Positions 35,135-43,844 of a stretch of DNA of 64,000 nucleotides are shown here, piece after piece; the stretch's first letter is position 1, and each line of letters opens with the position of its first letter. Position numbers and translations under genes: made by a program. The notes below the pieces were generated by a model, which saw nothing but the letters and a program-made list of their open reading frames with translations, did not search any database and was not told the DNA's origin. This DNA comes from Dehalococcoidia bacterium. GTDB lineage: Bacteria; Chloroflexota; Dehalococcoidia; Lucifugimonadales; UBA3495. The DNA lies in the NCBI GenBank assembly GCA_022823505.1, contig JAJEIA010000090.1, positions 1 to 64,000 on the forward strand, in the 5' to 3' direction.

Positions 35135-36244
35135 TCAGAATAGGCGGTAAGCCATGAAATCAATCAGGTTTTGCGCATCCTCGGTGGCCCACGGCGGCAA
35201 CTCCAGCATCGCCAGCGCGGCCCGGCCTTCCTCGGCGGTCGCCTCGGTGAGTTCGTCGGTCTGGTGATCGGCTCCCAGGTCATCCAGTATGTCCATGACG
35301 CGGTCCACGTCGGCTTCGTCGAGTGCCTCCTGGGAGTACAACCGCCGCAACTCTTCGCGATTGGCGCCGTCCGCGTGCTGGAAAGCGTACACGATGGGGT
35401 AGCTCTTCTTGCGCTGGACGATGTCACTATCCGTGGACTTTCCGGTGATGGCTTCGTCGCCCCAGATCCCCAGGTAATCGTCCCTGATCTGGAACAGGCG
35501 CCCGATGGCCCGGCCGAAACGGGCCACGCCCTCAATGGTTTCGGCATCGTCCGTGGCGATGGTTGCCCCGATCACCATGCTGCTGCGGATCAGCGCTCCC
35601 GTCTTCAGGGCTATCATGTCCAGGTATTCTTCGGACGCGATGACCTCGCGTTTTTCGAACTCCAGGTCACGGCACTGCCCTTCGATCATCTCCAGGTAGC
35701 TTTGGGTCAGGAGTTGAGAGACGCGTATTGTGGTGCCGGGCGGCACGCCGCCGTCCACGCTCAGAGTGCTCAGGTCGCCCAGCGACTGCATCGCATCACC
35801 GGCCACCAGCGCCTGTTCCGTGCCCCAGACCGCCCACACCGTCGGTTGGTGCCGGCGTTCCATCCCCTGGTCCTGGATGTCGTCGTGGACCAGCGAAAAG
35901 TTGTGTATGAGCTCCAAAGCGGCGGCGGCCGGCGCCGCATGTTCGGGATCGCCCTGGAGTGCGTCACAGGCGAACATGCACAGCGTGGGCCGTAGCGCTT
36001 TCCCCTGGGAGGCGGGGGTGGCTGCCGGCGTTCCGGTCCGGTCCGACCATCCCAGGTGGTACCGCAACAGCGTGTTGACCGCGTGATCTTCCAGGGGCGG
36101 TACTGCTGCTGCCAGAGCATGTTCCAGGTACTCGCGGTACCGGTCAAACATGGCGGGCAGATCCGGAGCGTCTCTGCGCGCCCCGTCCTTATCCTGCCGA
36201 CCCAACCGGCGAGCCTCCGCGGAGGCTGTTGGTGTTGTACCCAT
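35135..36244 (-). CDS. Polyprenyl (farnesyl/geranylgeranyl-type) diphosphate synthase
   Basis: A 369-residue trans-prenyl elongating enzyme. First aspartate-rich motif DDIQD (121-125) in LVHDDIQDQGMERRHQPTVW, substrate KALRPTLC near 82-89, and second motif DDYLG in FQIRDDYLGIWGDE with KKSYPIVYAFQH. As first gene of the hopanoid transcript it presumably supplies farnesyl diphosphate to HpnC/HpnD. A predicted sigma-70 promoter lies about 85 bases upstream. Confidence 0.9.
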   Translation of the reverse strand: MGTTPTASAEARRLGRQDKDGARRDAPDLPAMFDRYREYLEHALAAAVPPLEDHAVNTLLRYHLGWSDRTGTPAATPASQGKALRPTLCMFACDALQGDPEHAAPAAAALELIHNFSLVHDDIQDQGMERRHQPTVWAVWGTEQALVAGDAMQSLGDLSTLSVDGGVPPGTTIRVSQLLTQSYLEMIEGQCRDLEFEKREVIASEEYLDMIALKTGALIRSSMVIGATIATDDAETIEGVARFGRAIGRLFQIRDDYLGIWGDEAITGKSTDSDIVQRKKSYPIVYAFQHADGANREELRRLYSQEALDEADVDRVMDILDDLGADHQTDELTEATAEEGRAALAMLELPPWATEDAQNLIDFMAYRLF

Positions 36245-36330
36245 TGACGAAGCCTGCCGTGCGGTGAGAATAGCGGGGTAGGCGCGGCGCGCGGTTTCCG
36301 GGTAGGGCCCGTTCGTTCCAACGTGGTCAG

Positions 36331-36359
36331 AATGTAACGAACGCCGTCAGTCATGTCAA
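36331..36359 (-). promoter_or_regulatory. Promoter of the hopanoid operon
   Basis: On the minus strand: perfect TTGACA (36359-36354), a 17-base spacer, TACATT (36336-36331). It lies 87 bases before the ATG of the prenyl synthase gene, on the right strand, with no closer candidate. Confidence 0.7.
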
Positions 36360-36529
36360 GCAACGCGCTCCGGGCAGGCGCGGCGGGCCGCAACGGCCCG
36401 TATTCGAGCACCGGTGCGGAACGGTCTGACGATCAGATTACCGGGTCTCCGGCTGGAATCGGAACGAAATATGGTCGGCCGACTTGCCGGCCAGAGGGAC
36501 GGCGTCGGCGGGTATCGGCAGGACTTGCC

Positions 36530-36564
36530 GAAAAAGCGACACCCCCGCACGTGCGGGAGTGTCG
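36530..36564 (-). terminator. Rho-independent terminator after the MoaD-like gene
   Basis: On the minus strand a 12-bp stem with one mismatch, CGACACTCCCGC paired to GCGGGGGTGTCG around an ACGT loop, followed by CTTTTTC. It separates the thrC cluster from the hopanoid operon promoter. Confidence 0.85.
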
Positions 36565-36594
36565 GGTTTACGAGGATAAGGTCGCCCTACTTGA

Positions 36595-36876
36595 TCATTT
36601 CAGTCCGCCGGCGACCGCCGGGACAATGCTGATTTCGTCTCCGGATTTGATAGACGTCCGCAGCCCCTGGTCGAACCGGATATCTTCGCCATTCACGTAA
36701 ATGTTCACGAAGTACCGCAGTTCGCCTTCTTCGTCCAGCAACCGCTCCTTGAAGCCGGGATAGTCATTCTCCAGCCGGTCGATCATTTGCGAAAGGTCGG
36801 CCACGTCCAGTTCAACTTTGTCCGCGCCGCCGGTCATGCGTCGCAGCGGAGTGGGAATGCGTACCGTTACGCCCAT
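36595..36876 (-). CDS. MoaD/ThiS-family ubiquitin-like sulfur carrier protein
   Basis: A 93-residue beta-grasp protein (VTVRIPTPLRRMTGG, GFKERLLDEEGELRYFVNIY, VNGEDIRF, SGDEISIVPAVAGGLK). The diglycine that must be C-terminal for thiocarboxylate formation is at 90-91 but followed by two extra residues, L92-K93, so processing by a protease would be needed, as known for some amino-acid sulfur carriers. ATG 36876 has GGAGGAAC upstream. Its place after thrC and a NIL gene suggests sulfur delivery for homocysteine or cysteine synthesis rather than molybdopterin. Confidence 0.85.
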   Translation of the reverse strand: MGVTVRIPTPLRRMTGGADKVELDVADLSQMIDRLENDYPGFKERLLDEEGELRYFVNIYVNGEDIRFDQGLRTSIKSGDEISIVPAVAGGLK

Positions 36877-36971
36877 TGGAATAGTTCCTCCTGCAATTTT
36901 GGGATTCCGTTTCGCGTCCGCCGCTGTGGCATGTTCGATATGACACCTGGGGTTGGCAGCCACCGGCGCGG

Positions 36972-37220
36972 TCAGCCTTCAATCACGTCTCCCGCGATGG
37001 GGTCAACCCTGACGCCCGTGTTGCCGACCCAGTCGAGGCCACGCTGGATCTCCTCCTCGGAACCCTCGAGTTCCAGCACCACCCAACCGACATCCGACCG
37101 GACATCGGCGCGCCTGATGTTGGTGACCACGTCGAAGTCGTGTCCCAGCCGGTAGATGATCGGCTCCCGCACCATCTCGGCCGAGAAGGTGAACCGCACG
37201 CGCTGTTTGGCCATGACCAT
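36972..37220 (-). CDS. NIL domain protein
   Basis: An 82-residue ferredoxin-like-fold domain (VRFTFSAEMVREPIIYRLGH, VVTNIRRADVRSDVGWVVLE, GSEEEIQRGLDWV). NIL domains occur at the end of methionine importer ATPases, where they bind methionine, and as stand-alone proteins in sulfur amino-acid clusters. It starts right after the thrC stop (TAGATG) with a second in-frame ATG at 37214; 95 bases later comes the MoaD-like gene. Confidence 0.85.
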   Translation of the reverse strand: MVMAKQRVRFTFSAEMVREPIIYRLGHDFDVVTNIRRADVRSDVGWVVLELEGSEEEIQRGLDWVGNTGVRVDPIAGDVIEG

Positions 37221-38510
37221 CTACACCCGGGCCGCCGTCCGGTTTTCCAGGGCTTCTTCGAACGACCCCATCATGGGCTTGATTTGGAGGGGATTGACCA
37301 CCTCTTCCACAGCTTCCTGGGTTTTCAGGCCGTTGCCGGTGATGTAGGCTACGGTGAGTTCGTCGGCGCCGATGGCGCCGGTATCGGCCAGGTATTTGAG
37401 CGTGGAAACGGTCACTCCGCCGGCGGTCTCGGTGAAGATGCCCTCGGTTTCCGCCAGCAGTTTGATGCCTTCCACCACCTGGGATTCCGGCACCGCGTAG
37501 CCGCTTCCGCCCGACTCCCGGATGACGCGCAGGCTGTAGATTCCGTCCGCCGGATTACCAATGGCCAACGACTTGGCGATGCTGTCGGGGCGCACGGGAC
37601 GGATCTGATTCTGCTGGTTCTCCCACGCGGTCACGATGGGGCAGCAACCGGCGGCCTGCGCCATGTGCATGCGCGTGGTGATGGCGGGATGATGCACCGT
37701 GTTCTGGTCGGCGCCGAAGGGTTGCGGGTCCACGCCGTCCAACAGTCCCAGGCACGCCAACTCGTTGAAACCCTTCCAGATCTTGGTGAACATCGCCCCG
37801 GAGGCCGACGGCACCACCACGTGGTCCGGCACTCTCCAGCCCAACTGCTCGGCAACTTCGTACCCGAGGGTCTTGCTGCCCTCGGCGTAGTAGGGCCGCA
37901 TGTTGATGTTGACGAACGCCCAGGGGTAGTTGTCGCTAACCTCGCTGCACAGGCGGTTGACTTCGTCGTAGGTGCCCTCGACCGCCACGAGCGTCGGATT
38001 GTAGACGGCGGCGCCGATGACCTTGCCGCGTTCGAGGTCCGCCGGGATGAAGACCACCGCGTCGATCCCGGCCCGGGCGGCGTGAGCGGCCACGCTGCAG
38101 GCCAGGTTGCCAGTGCTGGCGCACGCCAGCGTCTCGTAACCGAATTCAACCGCCTTGGTCGCCGCCACCGACACGACGCGGTCCTTGAACGAGAAGGACG
38201 GGTTGACGCTGTCGTTCTTGATGTACAGGTTGTTCAGCCCCAGCTTTTTGCCCAGGTTCCTGGCCTTCAGCAACGGCGTGTAACCCGACATGATGTCGAC
38301 GGGGTCGTCCGCCGAGGCCGGCAGCAGGTCCTGGTAGCGCCAGATACTCAACGGCCCGTCGGCGATGCGCTGGTGCGTGACCACCTCCGAGATGGTCACG
38401 TAGTCATAGATGACCTCCAGAGGGCCAAAACAGAAATCGCAAACGTTCAGGGGCTCGCCCGGGTATTCCCGGCCGCATTCCCGGCATTTCAAACCTTTGA
38501 CAAACGCCAC
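37221..38510 (-). CDS. thrC: Threonine synthase
   Basis: A 429-residue PLP enzyme converting O-phosphohomoserine to threonine. It has an N-terminal zinc ribbon (C9, C12, C24, C27), SGYTPLLKARNLGKKLG, the PLP lysine K109 in NPSFSFKDRVVSVA, CASTGNLACSVAAHAARAG and GAMFTKIWKGFNEL. Length is normal. GTG start with GGAGG about 12 bases upstream. It is the first gene of a three-gene set with the NIL and MoaD-like genes, so a paralogue acting on phosphohomoserine in a sulfhydrylation-type reaction is a possible alternative. Confidence 0.9.
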   Translation of the reverse strand: MAFVKGLKCRECGREYPGEPLNVCDFCFGPLEVIYDYVTISEVVTHQRIADGPLSIWRYQDLLPASADDPVDIMSGYTPLLKARNLGKKLGLNNLYIKNDSVNPSFSFKDRVVSVAATKAVEFGYETLACASTGNLACSVAAHAARAGIDAVVFIPADLERGKVIGAAVYNPTLVAVEGTYDEVNRLCSEVSDNYPWAFVNINMRPYYAEGSKTLGYEVAEQLGWRVPDHVVVPSASGAMFTKIWKGFNELACLGLLDGVDPQPFGADQNTVHHPAITTRMHMAQAAGCCPIVTAWENQQNQIRPVRPDSIAKSLAIGNPADGIYSLRVIRESGGSGYAVPESQVVEGIKLLAETEGIFTETAGGVTVSTLKYLADTGAIGADELTVAYITGNGLKTQEAVEEVVNPLQIKPMMGSFEEALENRTAARV

Positions 38511-39272
38511 CGGATGTTACCTCCGTGGTTCCTGATGTACCAGTGCGCCGGTTTGCAACCCAACCGTTGACATGGATCAAAACACATACACCGGCCACCC
38601 ATTGTGCCAGAGGACGCCCGGACTATCAACCGGACACCGCTTACGCGCCTCACGCGCACCTACTTTATGGAGGAAGAACAATTCGCATGGATGAACGGGA
38701 TGGCATTAGTTGGATGGCGGGAACCGGATCGCTTTCGGCAACCAGGCCGTGGTCACAGTTAATGCTCCCGTTTGTGCCGCTTTGCCGCCATAGGGGTATC
38801 TCGGTTTCCTGCTCCAGGCCTCAACCGTTATAACTCAGCTCACCAATGCAATCCTTTCCATCCTGCGTATCCATGCAAATTCGCAGGTTCTGCCCAGGTG
38901 AGTATGCATGAGGACCCGCGTCCTCGTGCGTTCCTGCCTGGCCGCCCCGAATGGGGGTGCGGCGTGGTGCTCCGGGCAAGCGATTCATCGTGCCGCCGGC
39001 AGCACGATTGCCCCTGTTCGCGCCCAACGCCCGTTGGCGGGAGAGTGTATGCGCCCGAGGGACATGCCCTATTGACTCGTAGCGGATGTGCGTCTATGGT
39101 GCGTTCACAATTTCAGGGTAGCCTTGATTCTGCACGTAGTCGCGCCGGCATACAAGCAACTTTATATCGGTGCCCGCGTGGCATACGACGGCACAGGCAT
39201 CGGTCGACGCGGGATAAACCGCGAGATTGCATAGTGACCTGCCCTGTTTCTCGAATTCGGAGGTTCTGTAAT
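38511..39272. other. 762-bp intergenic region upstream of the ABC transporter
   Basis: No convincing gene. An in-frame 48-codon ORF at 38688 with GGAGGAA 12 bases upstream has no recognisable features. The only clear signal is a promoter at 39072-39100. No known riboswitch fold was recognised. Confidence 0.4.
39072..39100 (+). promoter_or_regulatory. Promoter upstream of the substrate-binding protein gene
   Basis: TTGACT (39072-39077), a 17-base spacer, TATGGT (39095-39100). It leaves a leader of about 165 bases before the ATG at 39273. Confidence 0.5.
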
Positions 39273-41168
39273 ATGAAGCATCGATGGATCCCATCGACCC
39301 GCCTGTTCGTTTTCGCTCCATTGGCTATTGCCCTGATAGCCGCGGTAGCCTGCGGAACGGCGCAGGAAGCGCCCGCCGCTGCGCCGGCAGCGCCGGCGGC
39401 AGAAGCCACCGCGGCGCCCGCCGCGGCTATGGCGGAGAGCACTCCCGCCGCGAGTTCGGGAAGTTCCGGAGGAGCAGCGGTCGCGGCTACCGCCGTCCCA
39501 CAAACGACAGCTATGCCGGAGTCCTCGGATGTGGCGGCGCCCAGAGGGACTTTGACCTTCGGACTGCCCCTGGTCGCTCCGTTCCACGTTTTCCCGACGG
39601 TGACGGAAGGAGCCGGGTATCACCATAACGGCTACACCACCGCCGAGACGCTCCTTTATATGAACGAAGACAAGGAAATTGTTCCCTGGCTGTTCCGGGA
39701 ATGGAGCGTTGCCGATGACGGGGTCACCTGGACGTTCAAGCTGCAGGAAGGCGCCCAGTTCCACAAGGGCTACGGCGAACTGGACGCGGAAGGCGTCCTC
39801 TGGAGCCTGATGATCAGCGGCGGCGAAAGCTCCCGCGTGGCGTTCAACACCCATATCCGCCGGATCTGGGGGCTTGGCGGAGACGTCAAGGAAGGCAATG
39901 TTGTCACCGGCATCATCGACGAAGGCCGGGCCAAGGCCATCGACAGGTACACCATTGAGGTGAACACCGGGACGCCGCAGTACGACACCCTGGGTCTCCT
40001 TGCTCGTCCCCACGTCAACATCATCAGCAAGGCACAACTTGAAGAGGTGGGCGTCGACGAGGCCAGCCGGAACATCGCCGGGACCAGCCCGTGGTCATTT
40101 GCCGAGCACCAGAGCGACCAGTTCACCCGGTGGGAAGCGGTCGAAAACCACTGGCGCAAGACCCCCGAGTTCGCCGAACTGAGGTGGCTGCACATTCCCG
40201 AGGAATCCACCCGCGTGGCCAACTTCCTCACCGACGGACTCACGGCAATGGAAATGAACTTGGACTCCATCGCCGCAGTGGCGGACCACCCAGGCACCGA
40301 CTTCGTCAGGATCGCTGGCGGCAGCGGCGTGAGCATGGCTTTCTATGGCAACTACTACGTCGGGGTCAACCCTGACGGTTCGCGTACGCCGGAACACGAA
40401 GAGAGAGTCCCCGGCTTCGATCCTTCCTTGCCCTGGATTTCCGGCAACCCGGACCCCGCATCGGAGGAATGGCAGAACGCGGCCAAGGTGCGCACCGCTC
40501 TGTCCATTGCCATCGACCGCCAGACCATCTCGGACACGCTGCTGAGCAGCGAGGCCATCCCGGACTCCCTACCGGCGTGGGCGTTCCACCTGGACAAGCT
40601 GCCGGCGGAGTACCGTCAGTGGGAGTACAATCCCGAGAAATCCAGGCAGTTGCTTGCCGAGGCGGGCTATCCCGACGGGTTTGAGATCACTCTCACTCCC
40701 CTGGGCGGCTCGAACTACCTCGAAGTGACTTCCGCCATCGCCCAGATGTGGGACCAGATCGGCGTGAAGGCCAACCAGCAGAACCTGCCCTACAAGACCT
40801 TCCGCCCGGGCATCGTGACCCGCACCTACAACCAGGCGTACCAGCACACCCACGTGGCGGTTGACCCACTGGACCGCTGGTCCACCGCTTTCAACCATGA
40901 GAGTGCCTGGAACTTCGGCATGGATCATCCGATCCTTACCGATTTGATGAACGAAGCCCAGGGCACCGTTGACGACGCCGCGCGGTACGAGATCATGGTT
41001 GAGGCTGCCAAGTTCGTGTACGACAACGCTCTGTCGGTCGGCCTCTATGCCCAGAACCAGGTCTTTGCCGTAAACGGGGACACGGCCCCCTGGAACGATC
41101 ACCTGAACTACGCCGAAACGCGGGACCTGACCGGGTTCGAGTACGCTCCCAACCTCACCACTCAGTAA
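39273..41168 (+). CDS. ABC transporter substrate-binding lipoprotein (family 5, peptide type)
   Basis: A 631-residue extracytoplasmic binding protein. A signal peptide ends in the lipobox AVAC with C27 as the lipidated residue, followed by an Ala/Pro/Ser linker to about 90. The binding domain shows GTLTFGLPLVAPFHVFP, NEDKEIVPWLFREWSVADDG, WTFKLQEGAQFHKG and ALSIAIDRQTIS, standard for DppA/OppA proteins. GGAGG lies about 10 bases before the ATG; the frame is open further upstream but without a signal peptide. Permease genes follow. Ligand may be peptides, sugars or other solutes. Confidence 0.92.
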   Translation: MKHRWIPSTRLFVFAPLAIALIAAVACGTAQEAPAAAPAAPAAEATAAPAAAMAESTPAASSGSSGGAAVAATAVPQTTAMPESSDVAAPRGTLTFGLPLVAPFHVFPTVTEGAGYHHNGYTTAETLLYMNEDKEIVPWLFREWSVADDGVTWTFKLQEGAQFHKGYGELDAEGVLWSLMISGGESSRVAFNTHIRRIWGLGGDVKEGNVVTGIIDEGRAKAIDRYTIEVNTGTPQYDTLGLLARPHVNIISKAQLEEVGVDEASRNIAGTSPWSFAEHQSDQFTRWEAVENHWRKTPEFAELRWLHIPEESTRVANFLTDGLTAMEMNLDSIAAVADHPGTDFVRIAGGSGVSMAFYGNYYVGVNPDGSRTPEHEERVPGFDPSLPWISGNPDPASEEWQNAAKVRTALSIAIDRQTISDTLLSSEAIPDSLPAWAFHLDKLPAEYRQWEYNPEKSRQLLAEAGYPDGFEITLTPLGGSNYLEVTSAIAQMWDQIGVKANQQNLPYKTFRPGIVTRTYNQAYQHTHVAVDPLDRWSTAFNHESAWNFGMDHPILTDLMNEAQGTVDDAARYEIMVEAAKFVYDNALSVGLYAQNQVFAVNGDTAPWNDHLNYAETRDLTGFEYAPNLTTQ

Positions 41169-41218
41169 GGTCGGGAAGGTTTCGGAGAGTATCCGGATGG
41201 CTCCGGCCGTAAGTTAGC

Positions 41219-41653
41219 TTGGCGGCAAGCATCCTCACAATCGCTGGGCGCGCAGGGCTCGGACTGCTCCTGGCCCTCGTGCTCAGCTATATTGGCGTAT
41301 GGGTCGCATGGGGCCTGTATTATTTCTTCACCGACACCTCATCCAAGCTGCTACGGGATGTGATGTTCTTGGGAGGAGCAGCATTGGGGGCCGGACTTGG
41401 CGGGTCTCTGACGTGGCTGCGCATAGACGGCAACACTTTGCCGACAGTCCTGATGATCGGAGCCGTTGGACTGGCGGGGGGGATCGTCGGATCCTGGATT
41501 GGGTTCGACCACGCGTTGAACCGCGAGATCAAGTGCTGCTCTGATCCTCCCATCAACGCCTTCACCTACGCGACGGCCGGCGCAACCGTGGTGGCCAACC
41601 TGGCAACGTTGCTGCTCGGCGTAGTGAGAGAAATCGTCACCTTCAGGCGATAA
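41219..41653 (+). CDS. Small four-helix membrane protein
   Basis: A 144-residue protein with about four membrane helices (LGLLLALVLSYIGVWVAWGL, VMFLGGAALGAGLGGSL, VLMIGAVGLAGGIVGSWIG, AGATVVANLATLLLGVV). The start is TTG with a weak ribosome binding site, so the exact N-terminus is uncertain. It is inserted between the binding protein and the permeases of the ABC transporter, 50 bases after the former and 44 before the latter, which suggests an accessory subunit. I do not recognise the family. Confidence 0.6.
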   Translation: MAASILTIAGRAGLGLLLALVLSYIGVWVAWGLYYFFTDTSSKLLRDVMFLGGAALGAGLGGSLTWLRIDGNTLPTVLMIGAVGLAGGIVGSWIGFDHALNREIKCCSDPPINAFTYATAGATVVANLATLLLGVVREIVTFRR

Positions 41654-41697
41654 GATCGGGTTGAATGTACCTGACCATTTGATGCTGGGACCTTGAC

Positions 41698-42618
41698 ATG
41701 CAACGGTTTTTGATACGCCGATTTTTCCTGATGATAATCACACTGCTCGCGGTGTCGATGATCATCTTCGTCATGGCTCGGGTGGGCGGGGACCCAAGAT
41801 CACTGCTCCTGGACGATCACGCCACCCAGGAGCAATGGGAGTTGCTGGGGGAGGAGCTGGGACTGGATAAGCCCCTCTATCACCAGTACGCAATTTTCAT
41901 GGGTGGGGTGCTGCGCGGCGATTTCGGCGAGTCAATCAGCCAGCGCCGGCCGGTGCTGGAGGTAGTCGCCGAGAAAATCCCGGCGACGCTCCAGCTTGGC
42001 GGGGCCGCCTTCATGCTCGCGCTCATTGTAGGGATACCCCTGGGTGTCATGTCGGCGGTCCTGCGGGGCAGCGTTCTGGACCAGGTCGGTAGGGCCGTGG
42101 CCCTGATTGGGCAGGCGGCGCCGTCCTTCTGGCTTGGCATCATGTTCATCTTCTTCTTTGCGGTGTACCTGGGCTGGGTCCCGCCTTCCGGAAGGCAGGA
42201 CTGGAACAGCTTTATCCTGCCAACCATCACCCTGGCATGGGGCGGGTTCCTGGCCGGCAGCCTGCGGTTGATGCGCTCGGCGATGCTGGACACGCTGGAC
42301 ACGGAATACATCAAGCTGGCCCGGGCAAAAGGGTTGCCCGGCCGGGCGATCATCTGGAAGCATGCATTTCGTAATGCACTGATACCGCCACTGACGCTGG
42401 CGGGCGTGTCCATGCCTGCCATCCTCACGGGCTCCATCACCACCGAACTGGTATTCGCGTGGCCGGGAATGGGTCAGTTGGCAGTGCAGGCCCTCTGGTC
42501 GTCCGACTACCCGCTGATCCAGGGGCTGACCATCATGTTCACGCTGGGGTATGTGTTCATAGCGTTGCTGGTGGACATACTCTACGCTTACATCGACCCC
42601 AGAATCCGATACCTGTAG
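41698..42618 (+). CDS. ABC transporter permease, DppB type
   Basis: A 306-residue permease with six helices. N-terminal RRFFLMIITLLAVSMIIFVM is the usual first helix. The ATPase-contact loop reads YIKLARAKGLPGRAIIWKHAFRNALIPPLT. Forms the membrane channel together with the DppC-type protein that follows. Normal length. Confidence 0.93.
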   Translation: MQRFLIRRFFLMIITLLAVSMIIFVMARVGGDPRSLLLDDHATQEQWELLGEELGLDKPLYHQYAIFMGGVLRGDFGESISQRRPVLEVVAEKIPATLQLGGAAFMLALIVGIPLGVMSAVLRGSVLDQVGRAVALIGQAAPSFWLGIMFIFFFAVYLGWVPPSGRQDWNSFILPTITLAWGGFLAGSLRLMRSAMLDTLDTEYIKLARAKGLPGRAIIWKHAFRNALIPPLTLAGVSMPAILTGSITTELVFAWPGMGQLAVQALWSSDYPLIQGLTIMFTLGYVFIALLVDILYAYIDPRIRYL

Positions 42619-42697
42619 GAGATACGGATCCTCGACGAGTGAAGCGGTTACCGCCGCATCGAGAATTCACGTTTCCAGAGAAGGCCTGGAGAAGCCA

Positions 42698-43753
42698 ATG
42701 GCCAACGCTACAGTTCTCACTCCCTCTCAACCCGTCATCGTGCGGGCGCTCCGGGCGATCTCGCGCTGGCGCCGCCCGGTCCTGATCATTCCGGTGTTCA
42801 TCCTGACATTGGTGGTGGTGGCCGGAATCACCGCCGACTGGATATCCCCGTATGACCCGAACGTGGGAGACCCGAACCACCGTCTTCAACCCGGGTTCTG
42901 GGCGTACGAGCCGGTCCCACCCGTGATAGTGACCAAAGAGGTGGTGGCGGTAATCAGTCCCAGCGACATCGAAAAACAAAAAACGCAGATCACCGAATTC
43001 AACGCCAAGCAGATAGACCCCAATGCGGTGATCGGCGACAAACTGGATGTAGTTGTCCGGGAAGGTATCGATACGCTGTACATTCTGGGCACCGACCATC
43101 TGGGGCGGGACCTGTTCACCCGGATCATCCACGGCGCGCGAGTTTCCCTGGTGATGGCCGGCCTGACGCTGGCCGTTGGCGGCACGATGGGCACAGTCCT
43201 CGGTCTGACCGCCGGCTGGCACGGCGGGTGGGTCGACGAAGCCGTGATGCGCATGGTGGACATCATCCTTGCGCTCCCTCTCATCCTGGTCGCCCTCGTG
43301 TTGGTTGTGGCGCTTGGGCCATCCTTCCAGCTGATCATCGTGATCATGGCGATAGCTATCTGGCCACTCTTCACCCGCGTCACGCGGGGGGAGGTGCTGC
43401 GCGTCAAGACCGCGGACTATGTCGCGTTGGCCCGCGTGGCCGGGGCCGGGACCATTCGCATCATGATCGTCCACATCCTGCCGGGGATCGCCAACAGCGT
43501 GATTGTGGTGGCAACCCTGCTGGTGGGCGTGGTCATCCTGCTGGAGGCCGCCCTGAGCTTCCTGGGCGCGGGTGTGCCGCCGCCGACTCCGGCCTGGGGG
43601 TCCATGCTCTCGGAGGGCCGCGATAGGATCGCGATTGCATGGTGGATTTCGACGCTGCCGGGACTGGCAATCTTCCTGACGGTGCTGTCGCTGAACCTGT
43701 TCGGCGACTGGCTGAGGGATGCCCTGGACCCGAGGCTGCGGCAATTGGAGTAG
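42698..43753 (+). CDS. ABC transporter permease, DppC type, with enlarged first outside loop
   Basis: A 351-residue permease. The N-terminal helix (about 26-48) is followed by an outside segment of about 85 residues (ISPYDPN to GTDHLGRDLFTR) that is longer than the roughly 40 usual in DppC; the extra part includes VVAVISPSDIEKQKTQITEF. The EAA loop reads YVALARVAGAGTIRIMIVHI. GGAG precedes the ATG. No ATP-binding subunit follows, so ATPases must come from elsewhere in the genome. A terminator lies 35 bases downstream. Confidence 0.92.
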   Translation: MANATVLTPSQPVIVRALRAISRWRRPVLIIPVFILTLVVVAGITADWISPYDPNVGDPNHRLQPGFWAYEPVPPVIVTKEVVAVISPSDIEKQKTQITEFNAKQIDPNAVIGDKLDVVVREGIDTLYILGTDHLGRDLFTRIIHGARVSLVMAGLTLAVGGTMGTVLGLTAGWHGGWVDEAVMRMVDIILALPLILVALVLVVALGPSFQLIIVIMAIAIWPLFTRVTRGEVLRVKTADYVALARVAGAGTIRIMIVHILPGIANSVIVVATLLVGVVILLEAALSFLGAGVPPPTPAWGSMLSEGRDRIAIAWWISTLPGLAIFLTVLSLNLFGDWLRDALDPRLRQLE

Positions 43754-43787
43754 CCCAGGTCCCACATACATGCGCCGTGAAACCGGC

Positions 43788-43844
43788 AAGGGCCGACGCT
43801 TGGGTGAGAGTTGCAAACTGACCCGAAAGCGCCGGCCCTTTTCG
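43788..43844 (+). terminator. Rho-independent terminator of the ABC transporter operon
   Basis: GGGCCGACGCTT and AAGCGCCGGCCC pair (one mismatch), extended by GGGT/ACCC, around a 15-base loop, followed by TTTTC. Confidence 0.8.

Noticed and set aside
38688..38833. 48-codon ORF with upstream GGAGGAA
   Set aside because: Spacing is long, composition is unlike a protein and nothing is recognised; not supported as a gene.
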